A stretch of DNA of 64,000 nucleotides from Thermogemmatispora sp042408965 (GTDB lineage: Bacteria > Chloroflexota > Ktedonobacteria > Ktedonobacterales > Ktedonobacteraceae), in assembly GCA_042408965.1 (NCBI GenBank), contig JBHOQN010000089.1, forward strand, positions 72,019 through 136,018, written 5' to 3'. Position numbers and translations under genes: made by a program. The stretch's first letter is position 1. Each line of letters starts with the position of its first letter. The notes under the pieces were generated by a model. That model saw nothing but the letters and a program-made list of their open reading frames with translations. It was not told where the DNA came from and ran no database searches. Positions 24,827 to 31,512 of the stretch are shown here, one piece after another.

Positions 24827-26140
24827 ATGAGCATCCCTCTGCTGGAGAGCTACGCCGTTCTTTTCCTGGTGATCGCGTTGCTCACTATCCTGGTGACCCG
24901 CTGGACAGCGGTACCCTACACGCTGGGACTGGTCATCGTGGGGCTGACGCTGAGCATGCTGGGACTCCTGCCGGCCGTCCATCTGGAGCCAGCACTGGTA
25001 CTCTTCGTCTTCTTGCCAGCGCTGCTGTTCGAGGGTGCCTGGTCGCTCAAGTGGCGGTTGCTCAGAGCCGAGTGGCGTAGCATCTTCTTTCTGGCAGGGC
25101 CGGGTCTGCTCCTCTCACTGGTGATCATCGCCATTATCCTGCACCTGCTGGAAGGCCTGGACTGGGGCGTCGCCTTCTTGCTCGCGGCTATCCTCTCGCC
25201 AACCGATCCCGTGGCGGTCCTGAGCCTCTTTCGCCAGCTGCATGTCGACGAGCGGCTCGCAGTCATCATCGAGGGCGAGAGCCTCTTCAACGATGGCGTG
25301 GCTGGCTCCCTCTATCAGGCCTTCGTGGCAGCCGTTCTGCTCTCTCTGCAGGGCACCACCCCGGGGGGTCTGGGCTCGCTGGGCGCAGGTCTGCTGCTCT
25401 TCCTCTTCGAAGCCGGTGGCGGGCTCGCTCTCGGCCTCGCTGGAGGCTGGCTGATGAGCCGTATCGTCAGGTGGATCGATGATCCGCTCATCGAGACGAC
25501 GATCACGATCATCACAGCCTATGGCATCTATCTGCTGGCGGACCGCCTCCATCTCTCGGCGATCATCGCCGTGATCAGCGCCGGCCTGGTGCTGGGCAAC
25601 TACGGGCGCGCGCTGGGCATGGCTGAGACCACCAGTCAGGCGGTGGAGCACTTCTGGAGCGTTATCGCCTTTGTCGCCAACGCCCTGCTCTTCCTGCTCG
25701 TCGGCGTCCAGCTCAATCCTCTGGCCCTGCTGCCCTTGCCCGGAGGGGTCGCGACCGGGCTGCTGAGCGCGGCGCTGGCGATAGGGGTGGTGCTGCTGGC
25801 ACGCCTCATGCTGGTGCTGGCGCTGGCCGCGCGCTCGTTGCTCACCATTCCGGTGCTGGATCGCGGCGGCGGCCCCGGACAATGCATTCCACGCTCCTGG
25901 CGGCTGATCATCTTCTGGGGTGGCCTGCGCGGGGCGCTCTCTCTGGCCCTGGCGCTGGCGCTGCCCTCCACGCTCCCGCAGCGCTCCCTGCTGCTGCTCT
26001 CCACTGGCTCCGTCGTGCTCTTTACGCTACTCGTTCAAGGGATCAGCATGCGCTGGCTGCTCCAGCGGCTGCTCTCGACACGCGGCACACCACCGCCAGA
26101 TGCAGAGGAGGCCACCGAGATGAGCGGCAGCCTCCTCTGA
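24827..26140 (+). CDS. Na+/H+ antiporter, CPA1 (NhaP/NHE) family
   Basis: 437 residues from ATG 24827, chosen because GAGGAAGGAGG lies right before it (an in-frame start at 24740 falls within the leader). About 11-12 membrane helices throughout. CPA1 hallmarks: ILSPTDPVAVLSLF (near 118-132) and the ion-binding EGESLFNDGVA (near 148-158) with the NDG acid, plus FWGGLRGALSLALALALP near the C-terminus. Exchanges Na+ (or K+) for H+ at the cytoplasmic membrane for pH and salt homeostasis. It lacks the long cytosolic C-terminal domain of NHE exchangers. Single gene with a structured leader, so expression is probably conditional. Confidence 0.93.
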   Translation: MSIPLLESYAVLFLVIALLTILVTRWTAVPYTLGLVIVGLTLSMLGLLPAVHLEPALVLFVFLPALLFEGAWSLKWRLLRAEWRSIFFLAGPGLLLSLVIIAIILHLLEGLDWGVAFLLAAILSPTDPVAVLSLFRQLHVDERLAVIIEGESLFNDGVAGSLYQAFVAAVLLSLQGTTPGGLGSLGAGLLLFLFEAGGGLALGLAGGWLMSRIVRWIDDPLIETTITIITAYGIYLLADRLHLSAIIAVISAGLVLGNYGRALGMAETTSQAVEHFWSVIAFVANALLFLLVGVQLNPLALLPLPGGVATGLLSAALAIGVVLLARLMLVLALAARSLLTIPVLDRGGGPGQCIPRSWRLIIFWGGLRGALSLALALALPSTLPQRSLLLLSTGSVVLFTLLVQGISMRWLLQRLLSTRGTPPPDAEEATEMSGSLL

Positions 26141-26258
26141 CCCTGCAGGTCACAGCTTCTTCCCCGCCGACCAGGCCTGACCAGCCAGAGAGAGCAAGAC
26201 ACACCCTCGTCTCCTCGCGCACCCTGGCCTCCTCCCGGCACGGCTGCCAGCAGAGAGG

Positions 26259-26786
26259 CTACTTCACATTGATGGTGAAGGAGAGCTGCAAGACGTACTG
26301 GGGACAGGCCTGGTTCGGCTTGCACAGGGCCTGGGCGGTAAAGATGAGACTGGTCTGCCCTGTACCCTGGGCAACGAAGCGCCAGACGCAGACCTTGGCC
26401 GACTGCAGAGCGTAGCCGGAGGGCTGCTGCATCTCCAGCACTCCCTGAGAGCCAGAGGGATTATACCAGCGCTGCCCGAACGGCAGCTCGAAGATGACGG
26501 TATCGCCCTTGCGCACGGTAATGGTCTGCTGATTCTGCGAGGCTTTGACAACCACTGCAGAGCCGCCAGGGGCACTGTTGACAACAACGTCGCTCGGACA
26601 GCCGTGACTGGTCCCGTAGCCTTTCACGCTCGTCGGGGTCGCCGTGGGCGCGGGAGATGAAGAGCTGGCTCCGCTTCCGGTACTCGTCGAGCTGTTGCCA
26701 CAGGCAGCCAGCGTCAGGGCCGCCAGCAAAGCAACAGTAATCGCAAACCAGAATGAGCCGCATCGAATCCCATAAGCCTTACGCAT
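26259..26786 (-). CDS. Secreted lipoprotein, unknown function
   Basis: 175 residues. A type II signal peptide (about 1-29) ends in the lipobox LTLAAC, with Cys29 as the lipidated residue. A Ser/Thr/Pro/Ala-rich spacer (30-55) precedes a compact domain of about 115 residues with beta-strand character (QQTITVRKGDTVIFELPFG, then GQTSLIFTAQAL) and four Cys that may form disulfides. The strand pattern resembles immunoglobulin- or protease-inhibitor-like beta sandwiches (chagasin-like proteins carry a similar VRKGDTVxIELP), but I cannot confirm it. GGAG lies about 7 nt before the ATG. Anchored on the outer face of the membrane. Confidence 0.78.
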   Translation of the reverse strand: MRKAYGIRCGSFWFAITVALLAALTLAACGNSSTSTGSGASSSSPAPTATPTSVKGYGTSHGCPSDVVVNSAPGGSAVVVKASQNQQTITVRKGDTVIFELPFGQRWYNPSGSQGVLEMQQPSGYALQSAKVCVWRFVAQGTGQTSLIFTAQALCKPNQACPQYVLQLSFTINVK

Positions 26787-27008
26787 TCGCTCACTCCTTG
26801 ACTGGTGATCTATTTTCAGCGCTCTGATTCATCTGTCTCACTCAGGGTACGGACCCTTACCCCTGTTCATGCACTCTAGAGACGCGAAGCAGGCTGAAAA
26901 AGTTCCCGCCGCTCGGCTGGTAGCCAGACGCGGAGCGGCACGCATGAGGAGGCGCACAACGCTGCATCAGACCACAACGTGGGATCCGGCGACCTGCTTC
27001 ACCAGAAA

Positions 27009-27629
27009 TTAACGCAGAGCAGCCGGCCTTCTAGCGCTCTGTGCGGCCAGCATCACCAGGAGCTCCTCCGCATCGGAGAGGAAGCGCCGCGCTGGCAGCA
27101 CCTGATGGACCAGACCCAGGCGGAAGGCCTCCGCCGCCTTCACCGTTTCACCGGTGAGAATCAGGCGCATGGTGGCATGATAGCCAATGAGGGAGGGGAA
27201 ATAGGCCGCCGCTACCGGGGGAAAAACACCGAGCGTGATTTCGGGCAGCCCGAAGACAGCATCATCGCGGGCGATCACCGTATCGCAGAGCGCAGCCAGC
27301 TCGCAGCCGCCACCAAGGGCATAGCCCTTGACCAGAGCCACCGAGGGAATGCCCTGGGAGCGTAGCTCCTCAAAGGCCGCGCAGTTGTCATAAACAGCGC
27401 GCAACATCTCGCGCTCGCGCCCATCAAGATGATCACGAATATCGACGCCTGCACTGAAGGCGCGCTCACCCGCCCCCGTCACGACCAGGAGCCGTGGCGG
27501 CCTCTGCAGAGCACCGCGCATGGCATGCGTCAGCTCGTCAAGCGTTTGAGTGGTTACAATATTGAGCGGAGGGCGGTCCAGGATCAACCAGAGCATACCA
27601 TCGCGCTGGCGAATATGCACATCCGACAT
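27009..27629 (-). CDS. Enoyl-CoA hydratase/isomerase family protein (short)
   Basis: 206 residues against about 255 for the family; the C-terminal helices used in trimer formation are missing. Crotonase fold with oxyanion-hole AGVDIR (FSAGVDI) and YALGGGCELA. Both catalytic-type Glu are kept (CELA and GLPEIT). After the second, the usual PGAGGTQRL is replaced by GVFPPVAAAYFPSLIG, which reminds me of dienoyl-CoA hydratases acting on cyclic acyl-CoAs; this is tentative. It lies 300 bp beyond the paa operon on the same strand with its own extended -10 (27678-27686). Role: acyl-CoA or aromatic catabolism. Confidence 0.85.
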   Translation of the reverse strand: MSDVHIRQRDGMLWLILDRPPLNIVTTQTLDELTHAMRGALQRPPRLLVVTGAGERAFSAGVDIRDHLDGREREMLRAVYDNCAAFEELRSQGIPSVALVKGYALGGGCELAALCDTVIARDDAVFGLPEITLGVFPPVAAAYFPSLIGYHATMRLILTGETVKAAEAFRLGLVHQVLPARRFLSDAEELLVMLAAQSARRPAALR

Positions 27630-27677
27630 GAACCTCCATGCTCCTCTCTCGCATCCGCGTACGGTCTACAGAGGAGC

Positions 27678-27686
27678 AGTATACCA
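27678..27686 (-). promoter_or_regulatory. Extended -10 promoter of the short hydratase gene
   Basis: Minus strand TGG-TATACT, hexamer 27678-27683. Confidence 0.5.
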
Positions 27687-27800
27687 CATCCAGCGCGCAG
27701 GTGACTACCTCCCACTGCTCCCGGCTCTCCACGCTCCCCTCCTTCAGGCACCTTTGGCGGCGGTCGCTCTTCCCTCCCCTGCGGTCCCCGGTCAGCGTCG

Positions 27801-27834
27801 CGGGCAGGCGTCGTAGTCGACACCTGCCCGTTTT
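27801..27834 (+). terminator. Plus-strand intrinsic terminator in a minus-strand gene context
   Basis: CGGGCAGG-c-GTCG / TAGT loop / CGAC-a-CCTGCCCG (27801-27830) then TTTT. All flanking genes run on the minus strand, so the T-tract is on the wrong side for them. The 301-bp gap around it has no other feature than the hydratase promoter. Confidence 0.55.
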
Positions 27835-27930
27835 ACTCACCACGCCGCAAGAGATCGCACCGGCTCCGCGACGCTCGCTTCGTGTCATCGGCCCGGGGGC
27901 CGGAGACTGGCAGGAAGAGCGGATGCCTGC

Positions 27931-28734
27931 TCAGCGACCCACGAAATGCTTCTCCTGACGCTTCTCGAGATAGGCCGCCAGACCCTCCCTGGCATCTTCA
28001 CTCTGGAAGCAGAGCTGCTGCAGTTCGCGCTCAATCGCCAGGCCCTCGGCGAGAGCCACCTCGGCGCCCGACTGCACCGCGCGCTTGATACGGCCAATCG
28101 TGCGCGAGGCGCTGTTGGGCGGACAGAACTTCCTGGCATACTCCATGACCTGCTCCCAGAAGTTCTCCGACTCGTAGACATAGTTCACCAGGCCCAGCTC
28201 CTGCGCCTCCTCGAAGCTGATCAGCTTGCCCTCGCTCATCAGCTCGATGGCCTTGTTCTTCGGCAGCGCGCGCGCCATGCGCTGCGTGCCGCCCGTGCCA
28301 GGAAGGACCCCCAGCGAGACCTCAGGCAGACCGATACGGCCAGCGTTGCGCCGCGCAATGCGAATATCGCAGGCCAGAGCAATCTCCAGACCACCGCCGA
28401 CCGTGTGCCCGTTCAGTGCGGCAATCACCAGCTTGGGCGTCTGCTCCAGACGCAGCAGCGTCTCGTTGGCATGCAGACAGAAATAGTACTTATAGGTCGG
28501 CGTGACACTATTGAGCATGCTGATGTCGGCGCCAGCGCAGAAGAAACGCTCGCCCGCCCCCCGCAGCACCAGCACATGAACCTGCTCATCGAAGCGCGCC
28601 CGCAAGATCGCCTCATCGAGCTGGCGCATCATCTCGTAGCTGTAGGTATTGGCTGGCGGATTTGTCAGCTCAATGATGGCCACTCCATCGGTCACGCTGT
28701 AGTTCACCAGTGTACGCTCTGTCGTCATAGTCAT
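27931..28734 (-). CDS. Enoyl-CoA hydratase/isomerase family protein
   Basis: 267 residues, full-length crotonase. Oxyanion-hole residues in FFCAGADISML and GHTVGGGLEIAL; catalytic-type Glu in LEIAL and LPEVSLG; PGTGGTQRMAR follows. Adds water to enoyl-CoA in beta-oxidation, or acts on ring-opened phenylacetate intermediates. It is the last gene of the paa operon, with an ATGA overlap to the zinc-ribbon gene (28731-28734), so I infer a PaaF/PaaG-type function in phenylacetyl-CoA degradation. Which one cannot be told. Confidence 0.92.
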   Translation of the reverse strand: MTMTTERTLVNYSVTDGVAIIELTNPPANTYSYEMMRQLDEAILRARFDEQVHVLVLRGAGERFFCAGADISMLNSVTPTYKYYFCLHANETLLRLEQTPKLVIAALNGHTVGGGLEIALACDIRIARRNAGRIGLPEVSLGVLPGTGGTQRMARALPKNKAIELMSEGKLISFEEAQELGLVNYVYESENFWEQVMEYARKFCPPNSASRTIGRIKRAVQSGAEVALAEGLAIERELQQLCFQSEDAREGLAAYLEKRQEKHFVGR

Positions 28735-28958
28735 GCTAAGCCTTCCTTTCTGACAGGCGAAGAGAGCTTCGCCCGCGCGTCTTCCAGAACATCATCACCC
28801 TTGATATGTTCAAAAGGCGTGTGGCAGGAATGACAATAATACTGTGCAGTTAACAGTTGCTGGCCGAAGAGCGAAAAGAGTTCGGTCTCCACGGAGCCAC
28901 AAAATGGGCAGCGTGGGCCCCTCTGTGGCCTCGGTTCCTCAGAACCATGGTACGTCAT
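28731..28958 (-). CDS. PaaD C-terminal zinc-ribbon domain as a separate protein
   Basis: 75 residues. CPFCGS at 18-23 and CHSCHTPFEHIK at 42-53 form a four-Cys zinc ribbon, and ELFSLFGQQLLTAQYYC matches the end of PaaD (PaaJ), where this module normally follows the DUF59 domain in a single chain. Here the DUF59 half is a different gene 1.1 kb upstream in the same operon (30051-30404). PaaD/PaaJ is needed for phenylacetyl-CoA epoxidase maturation, probably in iron or Fe-S delivery. ATGA overlaps on both sides couple it to paaC and the hydratase. Confidence 0.8.
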   Translation of the reverse strand: MTYHGSEEPRPQRGPRCPFCGSVETELFSLFGQQLLTAQYYCHSCHTPFEHIKGDDVLEDARAKLSSPVRKEGLA

Positions 28959-29740
28959 GATCTCGCTCCCCCTGCCTCGGCGGTCTGCAGACGCCGCCCC
29001 TCGGCATCCCAGCGCTCCCAGGGCAGCGCATGGGCCGGCTGCCAGCGTTTCGTCAGGACATCGAAGGTGACGGGCATGGTGATGTCCAGTCCCTGGAGCA
29101 CGGGCATCACGTGCTGCAGATAGCGGCTGCGCAGCTCGGCCGGCACTGCGTCGATGATGCCCTCCTGATAGAGCTGACCCATCACTGGATCATCGTCGGG
29201 GCCGAACCAGCAGAGCGTTTCCTCCCAGAGACGCTGCAGGGCGGCCAGCAGCGCCTCGCGCACCGCGCCGCCGGCCAGAGCCAGACGCCGCACCCAGCCC
29301 TCCGCGTGCGCGCTATGGATGCGCTCCTCCTGCACGATCTTGCGTGCCCGCTGGCGCAGCGGCTCGTAGCTGGACTGCTGCGCCGCCTCAAAGAAGGTTG
29401 TCAGCGCAGCGTCGAGGAGAAAATTTGTGGCCACAAAATCCGACCAGCCGGCAAACTCGTGGTCCAGAAAGGCCAGGTGGTAGTGCAGCGTGCGCGTCTC
29501 CGGCTCAACCTGGCGCGGATCACGCTCGGCCTGGGCGAAATCCTCCAGCAGAGGATACAGGGTGCGTGCATGGCCGATCTCATCCTGCGTCATGGCGGCG
29601 GCAGCCACCGCGGCCTCCAGCGCAGGTGCACCATTGGCCCAGTAGGCGTAGCGCCGGCCCATCGCCTGTTTGTTATCTGCCAGGGACGAAAGCACGGCGA
29701 AGAGCGCCGCGTGATCGATACGGGCGACAGTACCTGTCAT
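28955..29740 (-). CDS. paaC: Phenylacetyl-CoA epoxidase subunit PaaC
   Basis: 261 residues from ATG 29740, with GGAG 6 nt before it; in-frame starts at 29752 and 29776 are alternatives. PaaC is the structural ferritin-like partner of PaaA in the epoxidase that converts phenylacetyl-CoA to its 1,2-epoxide. Visible family text: DNKQAMGRRYAYWANGAP near the N-terminus, AAMTQDEIGHARTLYPLLEDF, then HDFAGWSDFVATNFLLD-type region and VQEERIHSAHAEGWVRRL. It retains two carboxylate-rich helices but is thought catalytically silent in characterised complexes. Cytoplasmic. Confidence 0.93.
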   Translation of the reverse strand: MTGTVARIDHAALFAVLSSLADNKQAMGRRYAYWANGAPALEAAVAAAAMTQDEIGHARTLYPLLEDFAQAERDPRQVEPETRTLHYHLAFLDHEFAGWSDFVATNFLLDAALTTFFEAAQQSSYEPLRQRARKIVQEERIHSAHAEGWVRRLALAGGAVREALLAALQRLWEETLCWFGPDDDPVMGQLYQEGIIDAVPAELRSRYLQHVMPVLQGLDITMPVTFDVLTKRWQPAHALPWERWDAEGRRLQTAEAGGARS

Positions 29741-29814
29741 CTTGGTCTCCATCCTCGGGGGGACACGGCTCCGCAAGCTCGCTGGCTGCCAGAGGCCCCC
29801 CTGGTCCTCAGAGG

Positions 29815-30054
29815 TTATGGGGCAATCACTGTGACAATGCAGTCGCGCGGCACCAGCACCATTTCGATCCAGGAAAACTCATCATAGATGCTGCGCGCAT
29901 AGACCCGGGCCAGCTCTACATCGTCGGCCATCACATTGCCGATCTCATGCAGCGGCTCATCATACTTGCGGCGCGCATAGACATGCCAGATGCGATGCTC
30001 ATTGAGCGCCTCGCGCCGCGTTTGCTCGCCCTGGGTGGTCTCCTGTCTGTTCAT
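29815..30054 (-). CDS. paaB: Phenylacetyl-CoA epoxidase subunit PaaB
   Basis: 79 residues from ATG 30054, which overlaps the TGA of the DUF59 gene (ATGA); a longer in-frame start at 30117 is unlikely. PaaB is a small subunit that bridges PaaA-PaaC dimers. Family text: HRIWHVYARRKYDEPLHEIG and ARVYARSIYDEFSWIEMVLVPR. Length is slightly below the usual 90-95 residues. Second overlap-coupled gene after the DUF59 protein in the paa operon. Confidence 0.92.
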   Translation of the reverse strand: MNRQETTQGEQTRREALNEHRIWHVYARRKYDEPLHEIGNVMADDVELARVYARSIYDEFSWIEMVLVPRDCIVTVIAP

Positions 30055-30404
30055 GCTGAAATCCCCCATGTACGCATGATGTCGATACCCTCCTCGCTCA
30101 GGCGGGCCCGGCTCCATACCGGGTCCCAGACAACCTCAATGCGTACCTCGCGCACCCCCGGCTCGCGCAGCAGGCGTGCGCGGATGTCCTCCATGATGAA
30201 GTCCATCGCCGGGCAGCCCATGGCGGTAAAGGTCAGTCGTACCTCGACAACGCCAGCTTGCTGTTTCAGGTCGACGATCAGGCCCATATCCACCACACTG
30301 ATGGGGATCTCTGGATCAGTGACCTCGCGTAGAGCATCCCACAGCGCCGGACAGGAGGGATCATCAGCAGGATGTGTGCGCAGCGATGGATAGACCGTGG
30401 TCAT
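30051..30404 (-). CDS. paaD: PaaD N-terminal DUF59/MIP18 domain protein
   Basis: 117 residues. DUF59 (MIP18) family: LREVTDPEIPISVVDMGLI, then FTAMGCPAMDFIMEDI with the conserved Cys, and VEVVWDPVWS near the end. This corresponds to the first two thirds of PaaD/PaaJ, an accessory protein for epoxidase maturation. The usual C-terminal zinc ribbon is absent and is encoded separately downstream (28731-28958). Starts with an ATGA overlap on paaA (30401-30404). Confidence 0.9.
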   Translation of the reverse strand: MTTVYPSLRTHPADDPSCPALWDALREVTDPEIPISVVDMGLIVDLKQQAGVVEVRLTFTAMGCPAMDFIMEDIRARLLREPGVREVRIEVVWDPVWSRARLSEEGIDIMRTWGISA

Positions 30405-31354
30405 GCGCTCTGCTCCAGCAAGCGTAGCATCTCGCGCTTGCCGCGCTGGATCATGCCGACAAACTCCTCGTTGCTGGGTCCGCGGGCCTTCCAGCGCTTG
30501 AGCACGTCGTCCCAGCTACAGGGTCCGTCCTCCAGCAGCCAGCGCTTGGCACGCGCGTCAAAGTAGGCCGGGAAGGGACAATCGAGCACGTACTTCTGCT
30601 GCTCCTGATCGTAGTGCGCCGGCACCGAGAGGTGCAGCTCTTCACACAAAGGCACGGCCGTCGACATCCAGATCTGCCGCAGCTCGTCGTTGCTATGTCC
30701 CTTGAAGCCGTACTCAAGCTGCTCGCCGTGCTTTTTGAGATCGTCTGGCAGGCCGAACCACTCGACGGTCAGCAGGAACATCCAGTCTACGGCGCGCTGT
30801 AGCTCCTCATGGCCACTCTGTGTCTGATTGAGACGCCGCATCCATTGCTCGCCATGTCGCAGGTGGAAGGTCTCTTCTTTATCCACCTTGACCAGGGCGC
30901 GCTTCCAGGGGCCAAAGGTCGTGCTATGATACACATCGCTGAGCAGTACGTAGCCGGCGCGATCATAAAAGGCGTTGGCAACAATCAGCTCCACCCAGCT
31001 ATCCAGTGGAACGTCAAAGGCGTAGGGATACTTGAACTGGCGCGGGTCACGCTCAAAAATCAGGTGCTCGGTATCGACTCCCAGATCCCGTAGCAAGCGA
31101 TAGGCGATATGCGCGTGCCCCAGCTCATCCTGAATGATGGCGACCGCCGACCCGAAGGCGTTGAGGGTCGGAGCGTGCACGGCGGCATGGTAATAGGCGG
31201 GAGCACTGATCAGCTCGGTGTCGGCAGACACGGTGAGAATACGCTTGATTCCCTCCAGATAGACCGGACTCATGTGCTCCAGCGATTCAACAAGCTGCTG
31301 TCGGCGAATGCGACTCAGCAGAGCCTCCTCGCTCTGCAGGGGTGGTGCGACCAT
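30401..31354 (-). CDS. paaA: Phenylacetyl-CoA epoxidase catalytic subunit PaaA
   Basis: 317 residues from ATG 31354, preceded by GAGGAG at 8 nt; an in-frame ATG at 31402 has a weaker site. PaaA is the di-iron ferritin-like oxygenase subunit. Iron-ligand helices show IIQDELGHAHIAYRLL and KVDKEETFHLRHGEQWMRRL, both with the E-x2-H pattern. GYVLLSDVYHSTTFGPWKRAL and CPFPAYFDARAKRWL are other PaaA-type stretches. First gene of the operon paaA-paaD(N)-paaB-paaC-paaD(C)-hydratase. No PaaE reductase or PaaK ligase lies in the window, so these must be elsewhere. Confidence 0.94.
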   Translation of the reverse strand: MVAPPLQSEEALLSRIRRQQLVESLEHMSPVYLEGIKRILTVSADTELISAPAYYHAAVHAPTLNAFGSAVAIIQDELGHAHIAYRLLRDLGVDTEHLIFERDPRQFKYPYAFDVPLDSWVELIVANAFYDRAGYVLLSDVYHSTTFGPWKRALVKVDKEETFHLRHGEQWMRRLNQTQSGHEELQRAVDWMFLLTVEWFGLPDDLKKHGEQLEYGFKGHSNDELRQIWMSTAVPLCEELHLSVPAHYDQEQQKYVLDCPFPAYFDARAKRWLLEDGPCSWDDVLKRWKARGPSNEEFVGMIQRGKREMLRLLEQSA

Positions 31355-31422
31355 AGCTCTGGCTCCTCGCTGTATGGACAACTCCGTGAGTTTGACCACC
31401 ATCTCTCTCTATCCTGGCCCTC

Positions 31423-31444
31423 CATATGTCCATATGGACATATG
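31423..31444. promoter_or_regulatory. Perfect 22-bp palindrome, operator of the paa operon
   Basis: CATATGTCCAT followed at once by its exact complement ATGGACATATG. It lies just downstream of the predicted start of transcription, where a bound repressor would block polymerase. A partial half-site TATGGACA recurs at 31373-31380. Confidence 0.7.
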
Positions 31445-31454
31445 ACACAATCAC

Positions 31455-31483
31455 ATTGTACGTCGGCAATGGAGGAAAGTCAA
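31455..31483 (-). promoter_or_regulatory. Promoter of the paa operon
   Basis: Minus strand TTGACT (31478-31483), 17-bp spacer, TACAAT (31455-31460). Start expected near 31448, giving a 95-nt leader to paaA. Confidence 0.7.
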
Positions 31484-31512
31484 GATGAAACGCCGCGGAC
31501 AGCGCGTGTTCT

